This document shows positions 25,348 through 34,518 of a DNA stretch of 64,000 nt, piece after piece. Source of the stretch: GCA-002050365 sp964237235 (GTDB lineage: Bacteria > Acidobacteriota > Blastocatellia > Pyrinomonadales > Pyrinomonadaceae). The stretch lies in assembly GCA_964237235.1 (NCBI GenBank), contig CAXSGY010000008.1, positions 62,001-126,000 on the forward strand. The letters run 5' to 3'. The stretch's first letter is position 1. Each line of letters opens with the position of its first letter. The translations under genes and the position numbers were made by a program. The notes below the pieces were generated by a model. The model was not told the origin of the DNA, ran no database searches, and saw nothing but the letters and a program-made list of their open reading frames with translations.

Positions 25348-27138
25348 CTAAACTTTCGCAAAAACGTCGCGTTCCTCGCCCAGATCGCGCGCCGCTGGCG
25401 TGATGATTGTTTTCGCCGCGATAAAAATTTTCTCGCCGTTTTCGATTGCCGTTCGGACATCAATCTCGCTGACAAAATCAACCGTCTTTGGCTTTGCTCC
25501 GTTCAAAGAATTTTCGGTTCGCAATTCGTGAATAATCGTTTTCACAGAAGACTCGGCTGGATTTTGGATTTTAGATACTGGATTTTGGATTTCTGCCGGC
25601 GTTTGGTCGAGCGTCGTTTCGAGGGGCGTTTCCGTTAATTTCTGCGACAAAAATTTATCAACCAATCTGGCGATTTCCGCGCGTTTATTATCCCGATCTT
25701 CCGTTCGGGCATCAAAATTTTCAACTGACCTCGAACCTTGAACATTGAACATTGAACTTGAAACCTTTAACTTTGAATCCGAAACTCGTCCGACCGGACG
25801 CGTTTCAAAGGCGACGCGCTTGATATCCATCAGATGAATCGGCGAAACGTTATCGCTCGTCACGTTGCCGCCCCAGGAACCGCAGCCGAGAGTCATCGAA
25901 GGCGCGAGCGCGGTCGAAAACCCAATCGCGCCGTGCGTCGTCGGCGAATTAATAATGATGCGCGAGGCAGGCATTTGCTCGCCGTATTTTATCGCGGCTG
26001 CGCGCGATTCGGTGTGCATCCCGGCGGTGTGTCCCATTCCGCCGAACTGCAAAATTTCCAGACATTTGTTCGCGCCCGCTTCGATTCCATCAACGACGAA
26101 AAACGCTAAAGTCGGCGAAAGTTTTTCGATTGACCAGGGAAAATCTCTACCGACACCGCCGCCGTCGGCGAGCAGACAGCGCGTTCCCGACGGCACGGAA
26201 ATTCCGGCGAGATTGGCGATAAACTCAGCGGATTTGCCGACGATTTTCGGATTTAAAGTTCGCTGTTCGGTTATCAAAATCGCGCCGACTTTATCGGCTT
26301 CCGCCTGGTTCAAAAAATGTCCGCCCTGCGCTTTAAATTGCTCGCGGATTTCAACGGCGACGGGCGCGTCGGCGACGACCGATTGCTCGGACGCGCAAAT
26401 CGTTCCGTTGTCGAAACAGGTCGAAATCAAAATATCGGCGACGGCTTTTTCGATGTTTGCCGTGCGTTCGATAAAAACCGGCACGTTACCCGGTCCGACA
26501 CCGAACGCCGGTTTGCCCGAAGAATAGGCGGCGCGCACCAGACCGATGCCGCCGGTCGCTAAAATGACGGCGGTTTTGCGGTGCTTCATCAAAGTCTCCG
26601 TGCCTTCGATGGTCGAGTTCGTCAAACATTGAATCGCGTCCGCCGGCAAGTCTTCTCTGATGCCGGCTTCGCGCATTACGCGCGCAGTTTCCGCAATCGA
26701 ACGCGCGGCGGACGGATGCGGCGAAAGCACGATTGTATTGCGCGATTTAACCGCGATGATGATTTTGAAAATCGCCGTCGAAGTCGGATTGGTCGAAGGA
26801 ATAATCGCCGCGACGACTCCGCGCGGGCTGGCGATTTCGACGACGTTTTCGGTTTCTTTGACCACGCCGACGGTTTTGAGATTTTTAAAGTATTCCCAAA
26901 CGTCTTCCGCCGCGAAACGGTTTTTTTCGCGCTTATCTTCCGGCTTGCCGAAACCTGTCTCTTCACACGCCATCAAGCCGAGCCGCGCCGCTTCGCCGAG
27001 CGCAACACGCGCCATCGCTTCGCAAATGCGGTCAATCCGCGCCTGATCGAATTTCGCAACCGTTTTAAAAGCGAGATGCGCGGCTTCGACCGCGTTCGCC
27101 GCTTCCTGTTGCGATGCTGTGTGATTTTCTTGCGACAT
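25348..27138 (-). CDS. BMC-associated CoA-acylating aldehyde dehydrogenase with long C-terminal extension
   Basis: A 596-aa enzyme converting an aldehyde plus CoA and NAD to acyl-CoA inside the microcompartment. The dehydrogenase core (about 1-470) has PSTNPTSTAIFK, LATGGIGLVRAAY, GVGPGNVPVFI and the catalytic Cys248 in NGTICASEQS, as in PduP, EutE and AdhE. After a variable linker comes an amphipathic helix (RAEIARLVDKFLSQKL, about 486-501) that looks like an encapsulation peptide. Then follow a Pro/Gln-rich linker and a final 65 residues containing FIAAKTIITPAARDLGEE. This last part is not found in simple PduP-type enzymes. It is flanked by shell genes, so BMC cargo is a confident call. The aldehyde is not identified. 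Confidence 0.92.
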   Translation of the reverse strand: MSQENHTASQQEAANAVEAAHLAFKTVAKFDQARIDRICEAMARVALGEAARLGLMACEETGFGKPEDKREKNRFAAEDVWEYFKNLKTVGVVKETENVVEIASPRGVVAAIIPSTNPTSTAIFKIIIAVKSRNTIVLSPHPSAARSIAETARVMREAGIREDLPADAIQCLTNSTIEGTETLMKHRKTAVILATGGIGLVRAAYSSGKPAFGVGPGNVPVFIERTANIEKAVADILISTCFDNGTICASEQSVVADAPVAVEIREQFKAQGGHFLNQAEADKVGAILITEQRTLNPKIVGKSAEFIANLAGISVPSGTRCLLADGGGVGRDFPWSIEKLSPTLAFFVVDGIEAGANKCLEILQFGGMGHTAGMHTESRAAAIKYGEQMPASRIIINSPTTHGAIGFSTALAPSMTLGCGSWGGNVTSDNVSPIHLMDIKRVAFETRPVGRVSDSKLKVSSSMFNVQGSRSVENFDARTEDRDNKRAEIARLVDKFLSQKLTETPLETTLDQTPAEIQNPVSKIQNPAESSVKTIIHELRTENSLNGAKPKTVDFVSEIDVRTAIENGEKIFIAAKTIITPAARDLGEERDVFAKV

Positions 27139-27145
27139 TTTTTTA

Positions 27146-27220
27146 AATTACGAATTTCAAATTACGAATTACGAATGATTTTGAAATCCATTCTTAATTT
27201 ATAATTTGAAATTCGTAATT
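27146..27220. repeat. 19-bp perfect inverted repeat within the BMC operon
   Basis: Arms 27146-27164 and 27202-27220 are exact reverse complements built of ATTACGAATTTCAAATTA-like words. It lies between the first shell gene and the aldehyde dehydrogenase. It could stabilise the upstream shell mRNA and allow more shell than enzyme (inference). Confidence 0.8.
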
Positions 27221-27227
27221 CAAGAAA

Positions 27228-27617
<390 letters not shown>

Positions 27618-27742
27618 AATATTTTCCTCGCTTTTTTGAATTACCGGTTAATTTTAATACAAGATAAAAATAAAGGCTAAACGTATCACGCGGCGCGGCG
27701 AATAATCAAGCGCGAGGAATTTAACAAAACCGCCGAAAAGCA

Positions 27743-27772
27743 TTGACATTCGCGCTTTAACAAAGATATATT
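27743..27772 (+). promoter_or_regulatory. Probable sigma-70 promoter of the RodZ-like gene
   Basis: A perfect -35 box TTGACA (27743-27748) and a near-perfect -10 box TATATT (27767-27772) are separated by 18 bp. They lie 61 bp before the RodZ-like start and are divergent to the BMC operon. Confidence 0.75.
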
Positions 27773-27833
27773 TCAAACTTGAAACGCATTTGTTTTTGCA
27801 AACCCCTTAAAGATTTTCAGTCGAATCAATTAA

Positions 27834-28670
27834 ATGTCAGAAACGCTCGGCGAAAAATTGCGACAAGCCCGCGAAGCGCGCGGTTTATCCATCAGCGATG
27901 TGGCTGAACAAACGCGTATTTCCGCGCTGTATTTGTCGTGCATCGAAAACGACGATTACCGCACTCTGCCCGGCGGAATTTTCAATAAAGGCTTCGTCAA
28001 ATCGTTCGCCAAAGTGGTCGGCGTTGACGAACAGGAAGCGTTGCAGGATTACGCGCGGCTGATCGCCAGCCAGGGCAATCAAGTCGAAGAGGAACCGCGC
28101 AAAACTTATCGCTCGGAAGTTTTGACCGACGAAAGCAATTCGGTTTTAAATGCGCCGACGATCATCGGCGCGATCATCATTCTTGCTTTGATGACCGGCG
28201 GCATTTTGTTTCTGCTCAATTATCTGCAAAAAAATCCTTCGCCGACGGTTGCCAATACTAACACCGCCGCGCCGAACGTCAATACAAACGTCAATGCGGT
28301 CGGCGCGGTCAATGCGAATTCCAATACGAGTGTCAGCTCTTCAAACGCGCCTTCGATGAACGATTTGAAAGTCGAATTTAAAGCGTTAAATTCTCCTGTT
28401 TCGGTCACGACGACCGTTGACGGCAAAGGCGCGAATCCGACGATTAAACCCGACCAGCCGCTTCAACTCGAACCGAAACAAGCTCTGCGGATTAAATACT
28501 CCAAATCGCAGTCGAGCAATGTGCAGTTGACGATTAATAATAAAGCGATTACGCTGCCCGCCAATGCCAATCCGGGACGCGGCGTTATCGAGTTTGAAAT
28601 TAAAAGCGATAATTTACCGGAAATTTGGTCGAGCGGACAAATCGCCGCCGCGCCGCCCGCCGCGCGTTGA
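27834..28670 (+). CDS. RodZ-like helix-turn-helix membrane protein
   Basis: A 278-aa protein with an N-terminal Cro/C1-type helix-turn-helix (about 1-75: GEKLRQAREARGLSISDVAEQTRIS, GGIFNKGFVKSFAKVVG), one transmembrane helix (about 107-127) and a periplasmic part. That part is an Asn/Ala/Thr-rich linker with NxN repeats followed by a C-terminal beta domain (DUF4115-like). This is the layout of RodZ, which links MreB to the cell-wall elongation machinery, although the C-terminal domain is shorter than in E. coli. A DNA-binding role is also possible. It has its own sigma-70-like promoter and a terminator. Confidence 0.85.
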   Translation: MSETLGEKLRQAREARGLSISDVAEQTRISALYLSCIENDDYRTLPGGIFNKGFVKSFAKVVGVDEQEALQDYARLIASQGNQVEEEPRKTYRSEVLTDESNSVLNAPTIIGAIIILALMTGGILFLLNYLQKNPSPTVANTNTAAPNVNTNVNAVGAVNANSNTSVSSSNAPSMNDLKVEFKALNSPVSVTTTVDGKGANPTIKPDQPLQLEPKQALRIKYSKSQSSNVQLTINNKAITLPANANPGRGVIEFEIKSDNLPEIWSSGQIAAAPPAAR

Positions 28671-28733
28671 AATTGTGCGAAAAGAGATTTTTTACAAGTT
28701 GGATTTTATAATTCATAATAATCAGTAAAACGC

Positions 28734-28760
28734 GCCCGCCGGATTTTTGCGGGCTTTTTT
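28734..28760 (+). terminator. Intrinsic terminator after the RodZ-like gene
   Basis: A GC stem (28734-28739 with 28749-28754) with a 9-base loop is followed directly by six T. Confidence 0.9.
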
Positions 28761-28775
28761 AATTTTAGTTTTTTG

Positions 28776-28818
28776 GTTTTTAGTTTTTTGTTTAGACTGA
28801 TTACAAAAAACTAAAAAC
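28776..28818. repeat. Inverted repeat plus CTAAAAA direct repeats before guaB
   Basis: Perfect 15-bp arms (28776-28790 and 28804-28818) are followed by further ACTAAAA copies to about 28840. It ends just before the guaB start and may influence its leader. Confidence 0.75.
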
Positions 28819-28848
28819 TAAAAACTAAAAACTAAAAACCAACTATTT

Positions 28849-30318
28849 ATGCAAATCGAAGAAATTAAAGAAGGCTTAACGTTCGACGACGTTCTGCTCG
28901 TTCCGGCGTATTCGGAAATTCTGCCGGGCGACACGAATACGACGACGAAATTTTCCCGCAAAATTGATTTGAATATCCCGCTTTGTTCGAGCGCGATGGA
29001 CACCGTCACCGAAGCGAGTTTAGCAATCGCGCTCGCCCAGCAGGGCGGCATCGGCGTTATTCACAAAAATTTTTCCATCGCCGCGCAAGCCGAAGAAGTT
29101 GATAAAGTGAAGCGTTCGGAATCGGGAATGATCGTTGATCCGGTCACGATCCGCGACACCGCGCTCGTCAGCGAAGCGTTAAAGATGATGGAGCGTTTTA
29201 AAATCAGCGGCGTGCCGGTCGTTGACGAAAACAATCTGCTCGTCGGCATTATCACCAACCGCGATTTGCGTTTTGAAACGCGTTTTGAAATTCCCGTCTC
29301 GGAAGTAATGACCAAACAGCCGCTCGTCACCGTTCCGACCGGCACGACTTTGAACGAAGCGAAAGTAAAATTGCAGCAGCACCGCATCGAAAAACTGCTG
29401 GTCGTTGACGAACACGGACTTTTGAAGGGTTTGATTACCGTCAAAGATATTCAAAAAGCGATTCGCTATCCGCACGCGGCGAAAGATGAATTGGGACGGC
29501 TGCGCGTCGCGGCGGCAATCGGCGCGACCGGTGATTTTCTCGAACGCGCCGAAGAATTAATTGCGGCGCGCGCCGATGCCATCGTCGTTGACACCGCGCA
29601 CGGACATTCGTCGCGCGTCATCGAAGCCGTCAGACAAATTAAGAAAAAATTCCCGCATGTCGAAGTCGTTGCTGGCAACATCGCTACCGCCGAAGCGACT
29701 AAAGAACTAATTGACGCAGGCGTTGATGCGGTTAAAATCGGGATCGGACCCGGTGCGATTTGCACGACCCGCGTCGTAACGGGCGCGGGCGTGCCGCAGA
29801 TTTCGGCGATTATCGAATGCGTCAACGCGGCGAAAGGCTCAAACGTGCCGATTATCGCCGACGGCGGCGTAAAATTTTCGGGCGACGTGGCGAAGGCGAT
29901 TGCGGCGGGCGCGGATTCGGTGATGATCGGCTCTTTGTTCGCCGGAACCGAAGAAGCTCCGGGCGAAACGATTCTTTTTCAAGGTCGCACTTTTAAAACG
30001 TATCGCGGAATGGGTTCTATCGGCGCGATGAAACAGGGTTCTTCCGACCGATACGCGCAGGAGAAAACCGTTTCCGATTCAAAATACGTTCCCGAAGGCA
30101 TTGAAGGGCGCGTCGCCTACAAAGGCACCCTTGCGGAAATGGTCACGCAGCTCGTCGGCGGTCTGCGTTCGGGAATGGGTTATACGGGCTGCAAATCAAT
30201 TAAAGAATTGCAGACGAACGCGAAGTTTATCCGCATTACTTCGGCAGGCTTGCGCGAATCGCACGTTCACGATGTGATTATCACTAAGGAAGCTCCAAAT
30301 TATCGAATAGAGAGTTAA
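28849..30318 (+). CDS. guaB: Inosine-5'-monophosphate dehydrogenase
   Basis: A 489-aa IMP dehydrogenase oxidising IMP to XMP, the committed step to GMP. It has the N-terminal GLTFDDVLLVPAYSE, an inserted pair of CBS domains (about 95-205, likely nucleotide-binding regulation), the catalytic loop GIGPGAICTTRVVTG with the nucleophilic Cys, the phosphate-binding GGVKFSGDVAKAIAAGAD, the flap GMGSIGAM and the SDRY motif. Length is standard for bacterial enzymes. It is a single gene with an inverted-repeat leader and a hairpin after the stop. Confidence 0.98.
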   Translation: MQIEEIKEGLTFDDVLLVPAYSEILPGDTNTTTKFSRKIDLNIPLCSSAMDTVTEASLAIALAQQGGIGVIHKNFSIAAQAEEVDKVKRSESGMIVDPVTIRDTALVSEALKMMERFKISGVPVVDENNLLVGIITNRDLRFETRFEIPVSEVMTKQPLVTVPTGTTLNEAKVKLQQHRIEKLLVVDEHGLLKGLITVKDIQKAIRYPHAAKDELGRLRVAAAIGATGDFLERAEELIAARADAIVVDTAHGHSSRVIEAVRQIKKKFPHVEVVAGNIATAEATKELIDAGVDAVKIGIGPGAICTTRVVTGAGVPQISAIIECVNAAKGSNVPIIADGGVKFSGDVAKAIAAGADSVMIGSLFAGTEEAPGETILFQGRTFKTYRGMGSIGAMKQGSSDRYAQEKTVSDSKYVPEGIEGRVAYKGTLAEMVTQLVGGLRSGMGYTGCKSIKELQTNAKFIRITSAGLRESHVHDVIITKEAPNYRIES

Positions 30319-30321
30319 AAC

Positions 30322-30349
30322 TGGAGCGCAGGCATCCTGCTGCGCTCCA
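30322..30349. terminator. Hairpin between convergent guaB and ABC-F genes
   Basis: A 9-bp perfect stem (30322-30330 with 30341-30349), GC-rich, begins 4 bp after the guaB stop. It shares the GGAGCGCA phrase with the palindrome at 49615-49660. Confidence 0.7.
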
Positions 30350-30352
30350 ATT

Positions 30353-32260
30353 TCAGATCGTCTGCTCAAGCAAATCTTCCCATTCTTTATAGAGGCTTTG
30401 AACTTTTTGCTCGTTTACTCGATATTCGTCGGAAACCGTTTGGAGTTTCGCGTGATCGGCGGAGATTTTAGAATCGTTCATTCGCGCGGTCAATTCGACT
30501 GATTTCTCTTCCAGTTTCGGTATTTCTCCTTCGATTTCCTTGATTCGCTGTTCGATTTTTTGCAGTTGATTTTTGGAAAGCGTCGAATTGCTTTTCTCAG
30601 TTTCGGATTCTTTGATCGGTTCAATGACTTCAACCGATTTTAAATTCTGCCCCCTAAACTTTGAACTTTGATTTTCCTTCCAATCGTGAAATTCCGAATA
30701 ATTACCGTCAAAGATTTCAATTCTTCCCTCGTCTTCAAACGAAAAAATCTGCGTCGCAATCTGGTCGAGAAAAAAGCGGTCGTGGCTGACGGCGAGAATC
30801 GTTCCCGGATAATTTTCGAGCGCGGCTTCCAGAGATTCGCGCGAAGGAATGTCGAGATGGTTGGTCGGTTCGTCTAAAACCAAAACATTCTTTTGCGAAT
30901 AAATCAGTTTCGCCAACGCCAATCTTCCCTTTTCGCCGCCCGACAAATCGCCGACCTGTTTGAAAATTTCCTCGCCCGTAAATAGAAATTTGGCGAGAAA
31001 CGAACGCAGCTCGCCGTTGTCGGCGTTCGGCGCGACGCGGCGAATTTCCTGTATAATTTCGTTACGATTGTCCAAATCTTCAAGATTCTGCGCGTAATAA
31101 CCGATGTCGGTTTTAGTTCCCCAATTTAATTTTCCGGCAAGCTCGCGGTGTTTTCCTAAAATAGTTTTTAGAAACGTCGTTTTGCCCGTGCCGTTGCCGC
31201 CGATGATGCCGAGACATTCGCCGCGATTGAGCGTGAAATTGATGTCTTCGGCAAGAGCTTTTTCTCCGTAACCGATTGTCAAATCTTCCGCCGTTAAAAC
31301 ATTTAAACCGGCGCGCTCGACATTTTTCAGATTAAAATTTCCGCTTCCTTTATCAACCGTGACGGCTTCGACGCGTTCGAGGCGTTCGAGCATATTGCGG
31401 CGCGATTTCGCCATTTTCGTTTTTTGTCCGGCGAGATTTTTGCGGATGTATTCTTCGGTTTTGGCAATATAGGATTGCTGATTTTCAAATTCGCGCCGTT
31501 GAATTTCGCGCCGTTCTTCGCGCTCGACGACGAAATGCGAATAATTGCCTTTGTAGGAGACGGCTTTGCCGCGGTCAATTTCGATGATGCGGCGGCAGGT
31601 TCTGTCGAGAAAATAGCGGTCGTGGCTGATGATGACGAACGCCGTTTCGTAATTCTGCAAAAAGTTTTCGAGCCATTCGACCGCATTCACGTCTAAATGA
31701 TTGGTCGGTTCATCGAGCAATAAAATGTCCGGGTTCGACAACAAAAGCCGCGCCATTCCGAGCCGGTTTTTCTGCCCGCCCGAAAGATTTTTCGTTTCCA
31801 GATTCCAGGTTTCTTTGTTGAAACCCAGACCGAGCAAAATCGCTTCGGCGCGCGCCGTGTAGGTAAAGCCGTCAGCGTGTTCGAATTCGATTTGCAGCTC
31901 GGCGTATTTTTCCAAAACTTCATCGCTCGCGTCAATCGCCATTTCGGTTTCCAGACGGCGCATTTCGGCTTCGATGTCGTGCAGGCGTTGAAAGGCGGAC
32001 AGCGCGGCGGTGTGAACCGTTTCATTTTCGACGAAATCAACGTGCTGCTGCAGAAGTCCGATTTTCAGATTGTTCAGCTTTAGAACTTCGCCCGAATCAG
32101 CCGCTTCTTCGCCGGTAATAATGCGAAAAACCGTCGTCTTGCCCGCGCCGTTGCGCCCGACGAGTCCGATTTTTTCGTTCGGATTGACTTGAAACGAAAC
32201 GCCGCGCAAAATTTCATTACCCGCGTAGGATTTATAAACGTCTGAAAGTCGAAAAAGCAT
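30353..32260 (-). CDS. ABC-F family ATPase (Uup/YdiF-like)
   Basis: A 635-aa soluble protein with two ABC domains and no membrane part, as in ABC-F proteins that act on the ribosome. Walker A motifs are GLVGRNGAGKTT and GIIGGNGTGKTT. Signatures are LSGGQKNRLGMARLL and LSGGEKGRLALAKLI. Each Walker B is followed by the DEPTNHLD motif. An interdomain linker (about 240-310) and a C-terminal coiled coil (about 545-630) match Uup and YdiF. The subgroup (translation factor or resistance protein) is undecided, but nothing points to resistance. Confidence 0.93.
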   Translation of the reverse strand: MLFRLSDVYKSYAGNEILRGVSFQVNPNEKIGLVGRNGAGKTTVFRIITGEEAADSGEVLKLNNLKIGLLQQHVDFVENETVHTAALSAFQRLHDIEAEMRRLETEMAIDASDEVLEKYAELQIEFEHADGFTYTARAEAILLGLGFNKETWNLETKNLSGGQKNRLGMARLLLSNPDILLLDEPTNHLDVNAVEWLENFLQNYETAFVIISHDRYFLDRTCRRIIEIDRGKAVSYKGNYSHFVVEREERREIQRREFENQQSYIAKTEEYIRKNLAGQKTKMAKSRRNMLERLERVEAVTVDKGSGNFNLKNVERAGLNVLTAEDLTIGYGEKALAEDINFTLNRGECLGIIGGNGTGKTTFLKTILGKHRELAGKLNWGTKTDIGYYAQNLEDLDNRNEIIQEIRRVAPNADNGELRSFLAKFLFTGEEIFKQVGDLSGGEKGRLALAKLIYSQKNVLVLDEPTNHLDIPSRESLEAALENYPGTILAVSHDRFFLDQIATQIFSFEDEGRIEIFDGNYSEFHDWKENQSSKFRGQNLKSVEVIEPIKESETEKSNSTLSKNQLQKIEQRIKEIEGEIPKLEEKSVELTARMNDSKISADHAKLQTVSDEYRVNEQKVQSLYKEWEDLLEQTI

Positions 32261-32269
32261 TTTAAGAAA

Positions 32270-32306
32270 ATAACGAGTAACCGAAATTTTACCGGTTACT
32301 CGTTAT
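32270..32306. repeat. 14-bp inverted repeat
   Basis: Arms 32270-32283 and 32293-32306 are perfect. It lies between two minus-strand genes, after the PpiC-type lipoprotein stop and before the ABC-F start, and may act as a terminator. Confidence 0.7.
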
Positions 32307-32333
32307 AAATTTATCGAAATAATTAAAAAAAAA

Positions 32334-33530
32334 TTATTTTTTATTGGAAGTGACCGGCGCGTTTGCCGGCGCGTTCACATTCATTTTTGAATTCCCGTTC
32401 GACATCGTATTCGCGTTCGATGCCGTGTTAGTGTTCGTAACCGGCGTATCCGTGCTTGCCGGACGCGCGCCGCTCAAATCGTTCGGATTGTCAACGACCT
32501 TTTTCGCCAGATAATTTTCGATCTTGGCTTCGTTCATTGCCATCGCCGCATACGATTGTTTCAAAAGGTCTTTTCGCTGTCCCATCAAATAATCAATAAT
32601 TTGCGGACGAACTTTCGGACTCTCAAGCGTTTGATCTTCGTCTTTTTCAAGCCGGCTTTGCAACTTGATAATCAAAATCTTGCCCTGCAGCGGAATCGCC
32701 TGCGGAATAACCTGACCGATTTGCATTTTGTTCATTACATATTCCGCAACACCGGCTCCGAAAGTTTGCTTCATTTCATCTTCGGTAAAAAAACGCCAAT
32801 CGCCGCCGCTCATTTTCGTGTTCGGGTCTTCGCTGTTTTCACGAGCGAGCGACGCGAAATCGCCGTTTTGGAGAGCTTTCTGTCCGACTTCTTTGGCTTT
32901 CTGTTGCGCTTCGACTTCATTTTTGGTCGTGTCGCCCTCGCCGTTATCAGCCGGGTCAATAACAATCGCCGCTAATTGCGCGCCGCGTTTGTTTTTAAAT
33001 GATGCCGGATTGCTGTTGAAAAACGCTTCGATATCGCTGTCTTTCGGCGGTTCGATCTTGCCGGTAACTTTATCAATTAATCTCTGCACGGCTAAACCTT
33101 TTTTAATACTGTCGCGCGCCGATTCTTCGGTTTGACCGGCTTTTTTCATTTCCTCGTCAAATTTCTCCGCCGAAAGTCCTGATTCCTGTTTGGTTTTGTT
33201 ATATTCGGCTGTAATGTCTTCGTTTGACGGAACGACTCCCTCTTTTTCGGCTTTTTGAAAAAGAACTTCGTTCTGAATTAAATTTTCCAATACTTGCATT
33301 CGAGCGGCGGTCAGCTCTAATTGTGAAAGTTTTGATTCCTGTCCCTGTCCCTGCTGTTTGATAATTCGCTCGACTTCTTCCAGCTTGATTGCTTTTCCGT
33401 TGACGGTCGCCGCCGTAGTATTGTCAACGCTCCCAGTGCTGCCCGAACCCGTATTCGTGCAAGCACTTAAAGCAAACGCGGCGATTGCCAACAAAGCAAC
33501 CGTCAAAATATTAAAATTAGGTTTTCGCAC
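32334..33530 (-). CDS. SurA/PrsA-like peptidyl-prolyl isomerase lipoprotein
   Basis: An outer-membrane or periplasmic folding chaperone. I prefer the GTG start at 33528-33530 (398 aa), giving MRKPNFNILTVALLAIAAFALSAC with lipobox LSAC. An AAGGAG site lies 11 bp upstream (33542-33547). An ATG at 33569 would lengthen the leader by 13 residues. It has a SurA-type N-terminal helical domain (ATVNGKAIKLEEVERIIKQ onward) and a PpiC-type parvulin domain (about 190-300, including GGDWRFFTEDEM). The tail is an Asn/Thr/Ala-rich low-complexity run. It lies divergent from rpmB. Isomerase activity is unproven. Confidence 0.87.
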   Translation of the reverse strand: MRKPNFNILTVALLAIAAFALSACTNTGSGSTGSVDNTTAATVNGKAIKLEEVERIIKQQGQGQESKLSQLELTAARMQVLENLIQNEVLFQKAEKEGVVPSNEDITAEYNKTKQESGLSAEKFDEEMKKAGQTEESARDSIKKGLAVQRLIDKVTGKIEPPKDSDIEAFFNSNPASFKNKRGAQLAAIVIDPADNGEGDTTKNEVEAQQKAKEVGQKALQNGDFASLARENSEDPNTKMSGGDWRFFTEDEMKQTFGAGVAEYVMNKMQIGQVIPQAIPLQGKILIIKLQSRLEKDEDQTLESPKVRPQIIDYLMGQRKDLLKQSYAAMAMNEAKIENYLAKKVVDNPNDLSGARPASTDTPVTNTNTASNANTMSNGNSKMNVNAPANAPVTSNKK

Positions 33531-33671
33531 TATGGCTTTTACTCCTTGAATATTAACTTGTCTCATCATTACTTGACTTGGAACGTCTTTATTTGTTATA
33601 AATCTTGTTTTTGAGTTTATTGCAAAACTCTTATTTTTACCTCGTTATTATTTTTTGGAGGCTTAATTATT

Positions 33672-33866
33672 ATGGCAAAACGATGCGATGTCTGCGGAAA
33701 AGGTCCGCAATTCGGAAATAATGTTTCGCACGCGAACAACAAAACACGGCGGCGTTTTAACCCGAATCTGCAATCGGTGCGCGTTCAACAATCGAGCGGC
33801 GCGAACAAACGTCAAAAAGTTTGCACCCGCTGTATTAAAGGCGGCAAAATTGTCAAAGCTGCGTAA
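33672..33866 (+). CDS. rpmB: 50S ribosomal protein L28
   Basis: A 64-aa L28 with the diagnostic N terminus MAKRCDVCGKGPQFGNNVSH and a C-terminal CTRCIKGG. The two CxxC pairs form the zinc-binding version of the protein. A GGAGG site precedes the ATG by 10 bp. It is monocistronic here, since L33 does not follow. Confidence 0.97.
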   Translation: MAKRCDVCGKGPQFGNNVSHANNKTRRRFNPNLQSVRVQQSSGANKRQKVCTRCIKGGKIVKAA

Positions 33867-33953
33867 CTTTCTTAGAAACAAAACCGGTATTTTTAGTTGC
33901 CAGACAGGCGAATTTTCTTTCGTTTGTTTGGCTTTTTCTTTAAGATTTTTCAA

Positions 33954-34334
33954 TTAATCAACAACGGCGACGCATTCGATCTCGACACGCGCGTCGCGCG
34001 GCAGACGCGCCGCCTGCACCGTTGCCCGCGCCGGCTTATTGCTGTTGAAAAACTCGGCGTAAACTTCGTTCATCGCCGTGAAATCGCTCATATCAGCCAA
34101 AAAAACCGTCGTTTTAACGACACCGTTCAAATCAGTTCCCGCCGCATTTAATACAGCCGTCAAGTTTTTCAAAACCTGCCGCGTTTGTTCGGCGACATCG
34201 TTCGAAACGAATTCGCCGGTCGCCGGATCAATCGGAATCTGACCGGAACAGAAAATCATATTCCCGGTTTTGACCGCCTGCGAATACGGTCCAATCGCGC
34301 CGGGCGCATTTTCAGTTGAAATAATCTCTTTCAC
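33954..34334 (-). CDS. ridA: RidA family enamine/imine deaminase
   Basis: A 126-aa Rid protein hydrolysing reactive 2-aminoacrylate-type enamines released by pyridoxal enzymes. It matches along its length: AIGPYSQAVKTGNMIFCSGQIP, the catalytic Arg in RATVQAARLPRDARVEIECVAV, and GTDLNGVVKTTVFLADM. It is trimeric in known members. It lies downstream of the Rel gene on the same strand, with a palindromic 180-bp gap between. Confidence 0.95.
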   Translation of the reverse strand: MKEIISTENAPGAIGPYSQAVKTGNMIFCSGQIPIDPATGEFVSNDVAEQTRQVLKNLTAVLNAAGTDLNGVVKTTVFLADMSDFTAMNEVYAEFFNSNKPARATVQAARLPRDARVEIECVAVVD

Positions 34335-34518
34335 AATAATCTGACCTTGTCTCGATTTCGTTTATTTAAGCAAAAGGCGAATTTTATCAGATAAAGCGTT
34401 GAATTCCAAATTCCTTATTCCAAATTCCCAATTATTTATGAACGAATCTGGAATTCCTGACCAGAACCGATAATCTTACCGGTCTGCATTTTAGAGTTTA
34501 AAATCTGGAATCGGGAAT

